Shown piece after piece: positions 7,782 through 15,684 of a DNA stretch of 47,512 bases (its first letter is position 1; the number at the start of each line of letters is the position of its first letter). The position numbers were made by a program, and so were the translations under genes. Origin of the DNA: Alphaproteobacteria bacterium UBA3002 (lineage in GTDB: Bacteria > Pseudomonadota > Alphaproteobacteria > Rickettsiales > UBA3002); the NCBI GenBank assembly GCA_002346425.1, contig DDZS01000028.1:1-47512 (forward strand). Reading direction: 5' to 3'. The notes beneath the pieces were generated by a model. That model was not told where the DNA came from. It was given only the letters and a program-made list of their open reading frames with translations, and did not search any database.

Positions 7782-7804
7782 TGTGTCCGAACAGTTCGAA
7801 CACA
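7782..7804. promoter_or_regulatory. 23-bp dyad just upstream of the island operon
   Basis: TGTGTCCGAAC-A-GTTCGAACACA is an inverted repeat with 11-bp arms and a single mismatch. It ends two bases before the AGGAGGC ribosome site of the 80-aa gene. It contains the palindrome GTTCGAAC, which recurs at 9638-9645 inside the same operon. It is a good candidate operator for the XRE protein or another element regulator. Confidence 0.45.
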
Positions 7805-7814
7805 GGAGGCTTTT

Positions 7815-8057
7815 ATGAACGATTCACAACAAAACAAACCTATCTCTACCTTTGATGAAATATGCCATCTCACCATCGAAACGATGCGGAATATGGATAT
7901 GGAAACGCTGCTTCAGCTAAAGAAGCAGGCAACCCGCGAATTTGATCGCGCCAAATTAACGAAAGGCTGCATTGAATTGGCCTTATCGCTCAAGGCACAG
8001 GATCAGGATCGCGCCCAGAAAGAAGCCGATGAGAATCAACAAAGTTTACTCGATTAA
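7815..8057 (+). CDS. Small unknown protein, first gene of island operon
   Basis: An 80-residue, largely helical, charged protein with no Cys, no signal peptide and no family I can name (core MDMETLLQLKKQATREFDRA). An AGGAGG ribosome site sits seven bases before the ATG, the strongest in the island, so it is probably well expressed. It lies 14 bases upstream of the replication-initiator-like gene and downstream of the dyad at 7782-7804. Its position suggests a role in control or replication of the element. Nothing in the sequence proves this. Confidence 0.7.
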   Translation: MNDSQQNKPISTFDEICHLTIETMRNMDMETLLQLKKQATREFDRAKLTKGCIELALSLKAQDQDRAQKEADENQQSLLD

Positions 8058-8071
8058 AGCGGCGGTTTTCT

Positions 8072-9241
8072 ATGGAATGGTACAGGGCTTATCATGGCTT
8101 GCCGCATGATCCCAAATTACAGGTGATTGCAAAGCGCACCGGGCAACCGATGGCGGTGGTGGTGGCGGTATGGGTATGCGTACTCGATGCCGCCTCCCAG
8201 CACGATCCACGCGGCGTTATCGAAATTGACCCGGAAGAAATTGCTGTGATTCAGCATGTGGAACTGGAAGCTATCGAAGCCATTCTGCAAGCATTTCGTG
8301 ATAAGAGAATGCTGGATGAAGATGACCATTTAACCGCGTGGGATAAACGCCAGCACACCACATCCACAGAGCGTTCTAAGAAAAGCAGAGCGAAGAAAAA
8401 AGGTGATGCAGCGGATGGCAACGGCAAGCAACACGATGCAACAGCAGGCAGCGCGGCGCAGCGCAAAAACGTCAAAAAATCACCAGATACAGATACAGAT
8501 ACAGAACATAGCAGAACAGATTCAGAAGCAGATACAAATTCAGATTCAAAAACAAAACAGAAAAAAAACAGAGAGAGAGCAGAAAAGAAAGAGTCTGAGA
8601 AGGAAAAACAGAAAAGCAGTGGAAAAGTAGAAAAGACCGAAAAGCAGATGCTGACGGAGATGTTAGATATCTGGAATGAAGAAGTTCAAAGCAAATTAAC
8701 AAATGGCCAGAAGGCCATACTTACAAAAAAACGCAGAGAGCTACTAACAGAACGATGGATAGATGAATTTGCAGAAGATATCCGGGCATGGCGTTATTTC
8801 TGCGAGATCATAGGCAAATCAGAATTTTGCCTTGGCAAAATAGAGGGCAAAGATTGGACGATTGATCTGACTTGGGCAATTCAGTCATCCGACCGTGTAG
8901 CTAAAATTTTAGAGGGTGGGTTTTCAGGTGGTAAGCATCCACCCAAACCACCTTCGTGCGATTTACCAGAATTCGCCGATGCGTGGGATGATGTCTTACG
9001 CCGAATGACACATCACCACGGCCGACCAGTCATACGCAGCTGGTTTTCAAACACCGTCATCACAGCAGCTGAAGAAACGCCAGATGGCGCATTGCTCCGG
9101 CTGGAATGCCCCCGCGAATTTGTGCGCGGTTGGATCGAAAAAAATTATCTCACCGATTTGAATTATTGCTGGAGCGAGCAAACCACATGCTCGCGCCTCG
9201 TGGTCGGTGTGCAACTCGCTAACAAGGAGAAAAAGTCATGA
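8072..9241 (+). CDS. Replication-initiator-like protein with C-terminal DnaA domain I-like segment
   Basis: A 389-residue protein in three parts. Residues about 1-95 (MEWYRAYHGLPHDPKLQVIA...) resemble the N-terminal domain of phage and island replication proteins. Residues about 95-190 are a low-complexity, Lys/Asp/Glu/Ser/Thr-rich linker built partly from CAGATA repeats at 8485-8530. The C-terminal about 90 residues (FADAWDDVLRRM...IRSWFSNTVI...LECPREFVRGWIEKNY) have the pattern of DnaA domain I, which recruits the DnaB helicase. No AAA+ ATPase motifs are present. A helicase-loading or initiator role for the element is therefore likely but inferred. Its stop overlaps the DUF6362 start (ATGA), which implies coupled translation. 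Confidence 0.75.
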   Translation: MEWYRAYHGLPHDPKLQVIAKRTGQPMAVVVAVWVCVLDAASQHDPRGVIEIDPEEIAVIQHVELEAIEAILQAFRDKRMLDEDDHLTAWDKRQHTTSTERSKKSRAKKKGDAADGNGKQHDATAGSAAQRKNVKKSPDTDTDTEHSRTDSEADTNSDSKTKQKKNRERAEKKESEKEKQKSSGKVEKTEKQMLTEMLDIWNEEVQSKLTNGQKAILTKKRRELLTERWIDEFAEDIRAWRYFCEIIGKSEFCLGKIEGKDWTIDLTWAIQSSDRVAKILEGGFSGGKHPPKPPSCDLPEFADAWDDVLRRMTHHHGRPVIRSWFSNTVITAAEETPDGALLRLECPREFVRGWIEKNYLTDLNYCWSEQTTCSRLVVGVQLANKEKKS

Positions 9242-9633
9242 GCAAAAAATGGACGGTAACCGATATCGCGGATCAATTTGAAGAAGCCGCGCAAACGCTG
9301 CGCCGGATGCCACCGGTGAGGGTGCAGGGATATTTCAACGCTATGCCGCCAGTCATCCGCACGGCGATGGAATTATTGCAAGCCGAGAAATTGCCAATGC
9401 GCCTCGGACCACCTTCAGCTGAAGCTATCTCACGGATGGAAGAAGCACTCGAATGGATCTGGTTGCTGGAAGATGAAGAAGAACGCCGCCTCATTTGGCT
9501 TCGCGCCGAGCGTGTGGTCTGGAAACGCATCTGTTGGCGTTTAGGTTGTGGCCGTACCAAAGCATGGCAGATGTGGACTATAGCGTTACTCAAGATCGTT
9601 ACACGCCTGAATGCCAAGCAGGGAGGGCGTTAG
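9238..9633 (+). CDS. DUF6362 family protein
   Basis: The 131 residues fit the DUF6362 family found in alphaproteobacterial prophages and islands. Recognisable marks are QTLRRMPPVRVQGYF near the start, RLGPPSAEAISRMEEALEWIWLL in the middle, and a helix-turn-helix-like end (VVWKRICWRLGCGRTKAWQMW). The end reads like a sigma-factor-type or terminase-small-subunit-type helix-turn-helix, so DNA binding is likely. The molecular role of the family is not known to me. It is translationally coupled to the upstream replication-like gene and lies one base before a 44-codon frame. Confidence 0.85.
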   Translation: MSKKWTVTDIADQFEEAAQTLRRMPPVRVQGYFNAMPPVIRTAMELLQAEKLPMRLGPPSAEAISRMEEALEWIWLLEDEEERRLIWLRAERVVWKRICWRLGCGRTKAWQMWTIALLKIVTRLNAKQGGR

Positions 9634-9634
9634 A

Positions 9635-9769
9635 ATGTTCGAACAAAAAAAGACTAAACAGGATGAACAGAATCTGGCATATTCGCTTATAGAATCGCCA
9701 GAGGTGACTACAAAGCTCCCCTCGTATGTGCGCCCAGCAAACTCTTTTTCTGCTGCGGAGGGATCATGA
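9635..9769 (+). CDS. Possible 44-aa protein between DUF6362 and the next small gene
   Basis: A 44-codon frame (MFEQKKTKQDEQ..., ending SFSAAEGS) begins one base after the DUF6362 stop. Its own stop overlaps the next start as ATGA. This tight packing suggests that it is translated, perhaps mainly to carry ribosomes to the next gene. A GGGAGGGC purine stretch lies just upstream. The start codon falls inside a GTTCGAAC-containing palindrome (9636-9645). No homology is recognised. Confidence 0.45.
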   Translation: MFEQKKTKQDEQNLAYSLIESPEVTTKLPSYVRPANSFSAAEGS

Positions 9770-9969
9770 AAACCCCTCCAATCCACACGAACCAAGACGA
9801 CCCCAAGCTCAACGAATTGTTTAATCGCATCGTTGGCCATATCCGCGAAATGTATAACAATGAGATTTCCGAACAGGAAGCAATTGAGGCTGCGCGAAAC
9901 TGGCTAGGGTTTTGTGGAAAGCTGGATGAGCTAGAAAAAGAGCAGCAAAAACAACCACTTGAGCCTTGA
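9766..9969 (+). CDS. Small unknown acidic protein before the recombinase
   Basis: A 67-residue, helix-rich, soluble protein (NELFNRIVGHIREMYNNEISEQEAIEAARNWLGFCG) with no recognised family. Small helical proteins of this kind often precede serine recombinases in alphaproteobacterial islands. A role as accessory factor is a guess. The start overlaps the stop of the 44-aa frame (ATGA) after a GGAGG-like stretch. It ends 52 bases before the preferred recombinase start. Confidence 0.6.
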   Translation: MKTPPIHTNQDDPKLNELFNRIVGHIREMYNNEISEQEAIEAARNWLGFCGKLDELEKEQQKQPLEP

Positions 9970-10021
9970 TTGCGGGTGCAGGTGGGTTATCATGGAGTTA
10001 CATGCAAAACAAAGGAGCGCA

Positions 10022-11671
10022 ATGGAGGCGACAAAAGCAGTCATATTAGCCCGTGTATCCTCCCCGGAGCAGGAAGAAGGTCACTCAATTGATGCCCAAC
10101 GCCACCGTCTGCAAGAATACTGTTCCCGCAAAAACTTAGACGTTCTGAAAACTTTTGAAATCATTGAATCTTCCACACGCGGCGACCGCAAGCGTTTCAT
10201 GGAGATGATCAATTATGTGCGCCGATTTAAAGAGCCTATCGCTATCGTGGCCGATAAGGTTGATCGGGTGCAGCGTAGTTTTAGAGAATTCCCGCTGCTG
10301 GATGATTTAATCCAGAAAGGCTCGATAGAATTACATTTTTACAGTGAAAATACTATCATTCACAAAGAATCGCGCTCAAGTGACCGCACGATGTGGAGTA
10401 TGCGCGTATTACTCGCGCAATCTTACACCGATGCGATGAGCGATAATATCAAGCGTAGCTTAGAGCATAAACGCCGGATAGGAGAATGGACGGGCCCCGC
10501 CCCGCTGGGATATTTAAATGATCGTGATGAATTTGGCAAAAGCCTTGTGATTCTTGATCCAGTGAGAGCGCCAATCATTCAACGTATTTTTGAAGAATAT
10601 GCGACTGGCAGTTTCACCTTAGCGGAGATGGTGAAAAAGGCTAAGGATTGGGGATTGCGTAGCAAAAAAGGTTATTGCCTAACCAAGTCGGTATTGCACC
10701 GGCTGATTCAGCAACCGTTTTATTGCGGAGAAATGGAAATCAAAGGCGAGATGTTTAATCACCGTCATCAAACGCTTATCCCGCGCTGGCTATTTCAAGC
10801 CTGCCAAGAAGTAAGGACAGGCTATAACAAAAAGCCGTTTAAATATGCTGATAAAGAATTTGTATTCCGCGGATTACTCACCTGCGCAACGAGTGGCCGC
10901 GTGGTGACCGCCGATACGAAGAAAAAGAAATACCCAAGCGGCAAAACTGCTGAATGGACATATCTGCGTTGCTGGAATCCAGAGAATCCGGAAAAGAAAA
11001 TGTGGGTGCGCGAGGATGATATCGTGCAGCAGGTAGAGGACATTATCAGCCGCATCGGTATTCATAAAAAGGAATTGCTGGATGATACAATTGAGTATCT
11101 CAAGGAAATCAATACGGCGAAGAAAGACCAACACACGGTAGAGCTATCGCATTTGAAAAAGGAACATACCGAAATTCAAGCGCGGCTCGACAGGTTAATG
11201 GATTTGCGGCTGGATGGAGAATTAAGCAAAGAGGAGTTTGAAGCTAAAAAACGCCGGTTGAAGGATCGACAGTACGAATTGGGTAATTTACTGCAAACTT
11301 ATGATCGTGCAGACGATGAATTCACCAAACGCCTAGAAATGCTACTAAATTTGACATATCAGGCACCCAAAATATGGAAAGGTTCGACAATTTCTCAGAA
11401 GCGCGAGCTTGTGAATTTCCTATTTGCGAACCTTAAATTGGAGGGTAAAACCCTTTGTTATTCCTTAAGAAAACCATTCGATGCCCTAGTTTTAGACCCA
11501 GAGCGTCCCGAATGGCGGAGAGTGAGGGATTCGAACCCTCGATACGGTTACCCCGTATACTCCCTTAGCAGGGGAGCGCTTTCGACCACTCAGCCAACTC
11601 TCCACGATGCCGCTCTGCAGTGCCCGCCTGTTCTAGCCGATGACGGCGCGCAATGTAAAGCCTTCGTTTAG
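10022..11671 (+). CDS. Large serine recombinase (site-specific integrase of the element)
   Basis: Catalyses integration and excision of the element. The ATG at 10022 is preceded by AAAGGAG and gives 549 residues. An earlier ATG at 9959 would overlap the upstream gene. Residues 5-150 form the resolvase domain, with nucleophile Ser13 in ARVSSPEQ and the Arg-containing VDRVQRSF segment. A recombinase DNA-binding domain follows (APLGYLND... to about 270), then a partial zinc-ribbon (LTCATSGR...YLRC), and a Lys/Glu-rich coiled coil (about 355-435). From about residue 498 on, the frame runs antisense across the tRNA-Ser gene (RRVRDSNPR...) and 68 bases beyond. The integrated protein therefore carries a C-terminal tail made by its target site. 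Confidence 0.9.
   Translation: MEATKAVILARVSSPEQEEGHSIDAQRHRLQEYCSRKNLDVLKTFEIIESSTRGDRKRFMEMINYVRRFKEPIAIVADKVDRVQRSFREFPLLDDLIQKGSIELHFYSENTIIHKESRSSDRTMWSMRVLLAQSYTDAMSDNIKRSLEHKRRIGEWTGPAPLGYLNDRDEFGKSLVILDPVRAPIIQRIFEEYATGSFTLAEMVKKAKDWGLRSKKGYCLTKSVLHRLIQQPFYCGEMEIKGEMFNHRHQTLIPRWLFQACQEVRTGYNKKPFKYADKEFVFRGLLTCATSGRVVTADTKKKKYPSGKTAEWTYLRCWNPENPEKKMWVREDDIVQQVEDIISRIGIHKKELLDDTIEYLKEINTAKKDQHTVELSHLKKEHTEIQARLDRLMDLRLDGELSKEEFEAKKRRLKDRQYELGNLLQTYDRADDEFTKRLEMLLNLTYQAPKIWKGSTISQKRELVNFLFANLKLEGKTLCYSLRKPFDALVLDPERPEWRRVRDSNPRYGYPVYSLSRGALSTTQPTLHDAALQCPPVLADDGAQCKAFV
11513..11603 (-). tRNA. tRNA-Ser (anticodon GCT)
   Basis: The minus strand folds as a class II tRNA. Acceptor arms GGAGAGT and ACTCTCC pair perfectly. 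The discriminator is G and CCA is encoded (11513-11515). The anticodon arm contains CTGCTAA (anticodon GCT), the long variable arm is ACGGGGTAACCGT-like, and the T arm has the usual GGTTCGAATCC. It decodes AGC/AGU. Its 3' end faces the island, so it is the likely integration target. It lies entirely inside the recombinase reading frame on the other strand. Confidence 0.95.
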
Positions 11672-11718
11672 GTGGCGGGGAATGCGACTGGGCGCTTGCA
11701 AGAATACGCGTCGGCCTT

Positions 11719-13038
11719 ATGGTAGGGCGCATGTATCAGTCGCTCTTGCGCCCGCACCACGTTCCCGCCGCTTCGATCACCGCGACGCAATTCGTGCATG
11801 AATGGGCCGATCGGCTACATGGACAGGGCTGGGACATGGTGGATGCCAGCCGCGGACGCCCCAGCCTGCCCTACGGCGACGCCGGACAGCGCGCGCTTCA
11901 GGATTATATTGCGACGCTGGAAGCCGTGCGGCTTGCCCCTTACGGGACGGATACGCTGGGCGAACCCGCTTACCGGCAGGAAGTGGCGCGCGCCTTTGCC
12001 CGTGATTATGGCACGGAGGTCGATTGGCGGAATATTGCATTTACAACCGGCGGGCAATTTGGGCTGGCCCTGACGTTTTATACGTTACTAAAGGCGAACC
12101 CGGAGGGCATGATTCTGGCGCCGTGCCCGTGGTATCTGAACCATCACGAATTGGCGAAAATGGCGCTACACATGCTTGGCCAGCCGGAACGAGACATATT
12201 TCTGCCATTGCCGCTTTTGCATTCGGACGGCGCGTATCTGGATCCGGATGACATTACCGCGCTTCAGGAACGGGCGCCCTCGGTCGCGGCAATTCTTTTG
12301 TGCCAACCCGGCAACCCGGCTGGCAATGTGTTTAGCGCGGACGATAAACAGGCGCTTACCACGTTGCTGGACGCATTTCCTGACGCGCCCGTAATGTTGG
12401 ACGAGGCATTTTTCGAAACCGCTTTCGACCCCGTGTCCTTTACTGAGCAGCATTTGTATCCCTCGATCAAAGAGCGTTGCTTTCTGTTTCGCTCCGGCAC
12501 CAAAGCGTTGGGTTTTGCCGGCGAACGACTGGCCGTGATGGCCATTCCGCCTGCGTATCTGGAGGAGTTCACATGGCTGCAAAGCCGGTGGATGGGCAAT
12601 CCGCCCTTAAGCTCTCAAGCAATCTTAAGCGCGATTCTTGCTTCCCTTTCCATGCAGGACCGCCAAAGCATTGCCGATTATTACAGTCAGAATGCCAGCC
12701 TGCTGTATGACGCGCTGAAAGCGTTGGGGCTCGACTGCATCCCGGTTCCACAAGGCGGATTTTTTACCCTGATGGATGCCTCCAAACTACTTGGACAGCC
12801 GATCCCCGAAAAAGCGATTCAGGCGTTTGGCTTTAGCCATACAGTGATGAGCAACGATTTGGATATCGCGATGAGTGTACTCGCCGGCTATGGGCAAGCG
12901 GCGAATCAGGGGCTGGCGACGATGCCCGCGTCCTGTTTCGGAATAGCGCCGGAAAAAGGCTGGCTGCGCGTATCTTTCAGCATCACGCGCGATGAATTGC
13001 ACACACTGATTGCGCGTCTGCAGGCCATTTTCGGATAG
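11719..13038 (+). CDS. PLP-dependent aminotransferase, class I/II
   Basis: A fold-type I aminotransferase of 439 residues. Visible marks are the cofactor-phosphate region TTGGQFGLALTFYTLL, the CQPGNPAGN motif (about 195-203) binding the substrate and PLP, DEAFFE with the Asp that contacts the pyridine nitrogen (about 228), and the Schiff-base lysine K262 in FRSGTKALGFAGER. A C-terminal arginine for the substrate carboxylate would be in GWLRVSFSITRDEL. Substrate cannot be told from sequence. The first start, 11719, was taken. ATG 11731 is equally possible. It is the first chromosomal gene right of the island and converges with dxs one base away. Confidence 0.88.
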   Translation: MVGRMYQSLLRPHHVPAASITATQFVHEWADRLHGQGWDMVDASRGRPSLPYGDAGQRALQDYIATLEAVRLAPYGTDTLGEPAYRQEVARAFARDYGTEVDWRNIAFTTGGQFGLALTFYTLLKANPEGMILAPCPWYLNHHELAKMALHMLGQPERDIFLPLPLLHSDGAYLDPDDITALQERAPSVAAILLCQPGNPAGNVFSADDKQALTTLLDAFPDAPVMLDEAFFETAFDPVSFTEQHLYPSIKERCFLFRSGTKALGFAGERLAVMAIPPAYLEEFTWLQSRWMGNPPLSSQAILSAILASLSMQDRQSIADYYSQNASLLYDALKALGLDCIPVPQGGFFTLMDASKLLGQPIPEKAIQAFGFSHTVMSNDLDIAMSVLAGYGQAANQGLATMPASCFGIAPEKGWLRVSFSITRDELHTLIARLQAIFG

Positions 13039-13039
13039 A

Positions 13040-14965
13040 TTAGCCCTTTGTCTGTGCCGAACGGGTAGCGGCGTCCCGGTCTTGCATCGCTTCATGTACT
13101 GCAGCCACGATGGAAGCAGCATCCAGCCCGGCTTCCGCGCGCATCGCGTCCGGTGCCCCGTGATTCTGGAACACATCTGGCAGGCAGAGTGAACGCAGGC
13201 GGCACGCATGCTGATCAAGCAGTCCGGACTGATGTGCAAATTGCATCACATGCGAACCGAAACCGCCCACCACACCCTCTTCCAAAGTGATGACGCAGGC
13301 ATGATTTGCAATCAGATCGGTAATCAAGGCTTCATCCAACGGCTTGGCAAACCGCGCATCGGCCACGGTGGTAGATAGCCCTTGTTTATCCAGTGTCTCT
13401 GCCGCTTCCAGCGCGTCTGGCAAAAGTGAACCAAAACTCAGAATCGCGACTTTTTTTCCTTCTTTTACGATGCGGCCTTTACCAATTTCCAAGGTCTCAG
13501 CAACAGGTGGCAGCGCTAGTCCTTGTCCATTTCCACGCGGATAACGGAAGCTGATGGGCCCGGAATCATACGCCGCGGCAGTGGCGGTCATGCGCACCAA
13601 CTCCGCCTCATCGGCGGCAGCCATCACCACAAAATTCGGCAAGTTGGCAAGATAGGCCACGTCAAACATACCCGCATGCGTTGGGCCATCCGCACCGACC
13701 AATCCTGCCCGATCAATCGCGAAACGCACCGGTAATTTCTGAATCGCCACATCATGCACGACCTGATCATAGGCGCGTTGTAAGAAGGTCGAATATATCG
13801 CGCAGAAAGGCTTGTAACCTTGGGTGGCCAGACCGGCGGCGAAGGTAACCGCATGTTGCTCTGCAATCCCGACATCGAAGCTTTTATCGGGATGCGCCAG
13901 CGCAAACGCATCCATACCGGTGCCAGACGGCATGGCGGCGGTAATCCCCAGAATATTATCATCCTGATTCGCCAGCTCAATCAACGCATCGGCAAAGACG
14001 CTGGTATAAGACGGCGCAGAAGGCTTAGGCTTATGCTGCGTGCCAGTAACAATATCAAAGGCCGCGACGCCATGGTACTTATCGCTCGATTGCTCGGCCG
14101 GTTCATACCCATAGCCCTTTTGGGTAACCACATGAATCAACACCGGCCCATCATCGCGACTGTCGCGCACATTGCGCAAAACCGGCAATAAATGGTCGAG
14201 GTTGTGACCATCGACCGGGCCGACATAGTAAAAACCGAGCTTTTCAAATAAGGTGCCGCCGGTGGCCATGCCCCGCGCGTGATTCTCCAAGCTTTTCGCG
14301 GCGCGATGAATCGGCTCCGGAAATTTGTCGGTCACGCGTTGCGCCAAATGACGAATATGTTGATAGGAACTGCCCGAGATCAACCGCGCGAGATAGGCAC
14401 TCATCGCCCCGGTAGGCGGCGCGATCGACATATCATTGTCATTCAGAATCACAATCAGGCGACTGCCCAGATGCCCCGCATTGTTCATCGCTTCAGCGGC
14501 CATACCCGCCGACATTGCGCCATCGCCAATCACAGCAATCACGTCGAAATTGTCATCGGCCATGTCGCGTGCGACGGCCATCCCCAGCCCGGCGGAAATG
14601 GAGGTAGAACTATGGCCCGCGCCGAAGACGTCATATTCCGACTCATCACGTTTACAGAAGCCAGATAAACCACCGGGTTTGCGAATGCTACGCATCCGAT
14701 CGCGGCGGCCAGTCAGCACCTTATGCGGATAGGCCTGATGCCCGACATCCCATATAATTTTATCTTTTGGCGTGTCAAACACGTGATGCAACGCCACGGT
14801 CAATTCCACCACGCCTAAACCCGCGCCAAGATGCCCACCGGTTACCGATACCGCGTCGATCACATCGTGACGCACCTCGTCGGCCAGTTGCTTAAGTTGT
14901 TCGTCTGTCAGCGACCGCGTGTCTTGCGGCGTACGAATCCTGTCTAGTAAGGGAGTATCAGCCAT
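13040..14965 (-). CDS. dxs: 1-deoxy-D-xylulose-5-phosphate synthase
   Basis: First enzyme of the MEP isoprenoid pathway. It condenses pyruvate and glyceraldehyde 3-phosphate using thiamine diphosphate. The 641 residues are full length. Thiamine-binding and catalytic marks are visible: GGHLGAGLGVVELTVALH near 45-60, the GDGAMSAGMAAEAMNNAG diphosphate/Mg motif, NDNDMSI, and IAEQHAVTFAAGLA with the conserved Glu. A transketolase C-terminal domain follows. The ATG at 14965 was chosen over the TTG at 14971. It overlaps the end of the TetR gene by eight bases. ispE of the same pathway and thiC of thiamine synthesis lie elsewhere in this window. Confidence 0.97.
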   Translation of the reverse strand: MADTPLLDRIRTPQDTRSLTDEQLKQLADEVRHDVIDAVSVTGGHLGAGLGVVELTVALHHVFDTPKDKIIWDVGHQAYPHKVLTGRRDRMRSIRKPGGLSGFCKRDESEYDVFGAGHSSTSISAGLGMAVARDMADDNFDVIAVIGDGAMSAGMAAEAMNNAGHLGSRLIVILNDNDMSIAPPTGAMSAYLARLISGSSYQHIRHLAQRVTDKFPEPIHRAAKSLENHARGMATGGTLFEKLGFYYVGPVDGHNLDHLLPVLRNVRDSRDDGPVLIHVVTQKGYGYEPAEQSSDKYHGVAAFDIVTGTQHKPKPSAPSYTSVFADALIELANQDDNILGITAAMPSGTGMDAFALAHPDKSFDVGIAEQHAVTFAAGLATQGYKPFCAIYSTFLQRAYDQVVHDVAIQKLPVRFAIDRAGLVGADGPTHAGMFDVAYLANLPNFVVMAAADEAELVRMTATAAAYDSGPISFRYPRGNGQGLALPPVAETLEIGKGRIVKEGKKVAILSFGSLLPDALEAAETLDKQGLSTTVADARFAKPLDEALITDLIANHACVITLEEGVVGGFGSHVMQFAHQSGLLDQHACRLRSLCLPDVFQNHGAPDAMRAEAGLDAASIVAAVHEAMQDRDAATRSAQTKG

Positions 14966-15641
14966 TGGCAAACAAGTCCTCGATGTCGATTTGTTGTGGT
15001 TGATTCTTCGCCGGTTTTTTCTGTGGGCGTGGGCGTGCCGGTTGGCTCATCCGTGTCGCGGGCGAGCTCATGCGTGGGGCCTGCGTCTTTTGCTCTAAGG
15101 TTGCCAAGCATATCGCCGCGAGCGCCTCGCGGTCGGTGGTTTTGGGAGCCATCAAATAGCCAAGCCACAGCCCGCGAATCATCGCATAAAGCTGCACTGA
15201 TTTTTGTTGAACGTTCGTTTTATCTTTCATGCTATCACGTAGGGCCGAAAGAATCGAAGCATCGGCTTTTTCTACCAATTCCAGATAATCCTTATGACTC
15301 GCCGCATGCCCCCAGAATGCCGAAAGCACGGTCAAGCGCTTGGCATTACAGATGCGCTTATCGAATTGCGCCGAGACAACGGCTTCCAGCTGCTTTTCTT
15401 TGTCAGCCTTAACGAGCGCCTGCTGCCAAACCGACTGATATTCTTCTAAAATATGCGCCAATACCGCCAGCATCAGCTTTTCTTTGGAATCGAAATAGAA
15501 GTTTACGATACCGCGCGACATATCCGCGCCGCGGCAAATATGCGTAATCGACGTTTCGGTAAGGCCGCGCTTGGCAATCGAATCCATCGTCGCGGAAATC
15601 AGTTGCTGCCGGCGTTGATCTTTGATGTCTTTACGTGCCAT
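14958..15641 (-). CDS. TetR-family regulator with Pro-rich tail
   Basis: A 227-residue repressor-type protein. The helix-turn-helix is at about residues 10-55 (RRQQLISATMDSIAKRGLTETSITHICRGADMSRGIVNFYFDSKEKL), close to the BetI/TetR pattern. A helical ligand-binding domain runs to about 185. The last about 40 residues (PRMSSPATRMSQPARPRPQKKPAK...) are Pro/Arg/Lys-rich and disordered, which is unusual for the family. Its 3' end overlaps the dxs start by eight bases, so dxs may be translated from the same message. Whether it regulates dxs is unknown. The ligand cannot be inferred. Confidence 0.9.
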   Translation of the reverse strand: MARKDIKDQRRQQLISATMDSIAKRGLTETSITHICRGADMSRGIVNFYFDSKEKLMLAVLAHILEEYQSVWQQALVKADKEKQLEAVVSAQFDKRICNAKRLTVLSAFWGHAASHKDYLELVEKADASILSALRDSMKDKTNVQQKSVQLYAMIRGLWLGYLMAPKTTDREALAAICLATLEQKTQAPRMSSPATRMSQPARPRPQKKPAKNQPQQIDIEDLFANG

Positions 15642-15684
15642 GGAATACGGCTACTCTTTGAACGAGTGTTTGGCAAGCGGGAAG

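Larger units (their letters stand above)
1..11515. mobile_element. Right part of an integrative element inserted at tRNA-Ser
   Basis: A large serine recombinase gene lies directly against the 3' end of a tRNA-Ser gene, the usual layout of a tRNA-targeted integrative element. Between them and the left edge are typical accessory genes: an XRE regulator, a replication-initiator-like protein, a DUF6362 protein, small unknown proteins and a heavy-metal efflux operon. Base composition is lower and more uneven than in the genes right of the tRNA. I found no second copy of the tRNA 3' segment in bases 1-11,500, so the left attachment site must lie beyond the window. That the metal operon belongs to the same element is an inference from position and composition. 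It could also be a separate older insertion. Confidence 0.7.

Noticed and set aside
8485..8530. CAGATA tandem copies as a possible satellite or regulatory repeat
   Set aside because: They are in frame and encode the Asp/Thr-rich linker of the replication-like protein, so they are best read as coding low complexity.
11533..11550. TTCGAA palindrome in tRNA-Ser as another copy of the island GTTCGAAC site
   Set aside because: It is the conserved T-loop of the tRNA and expected there.
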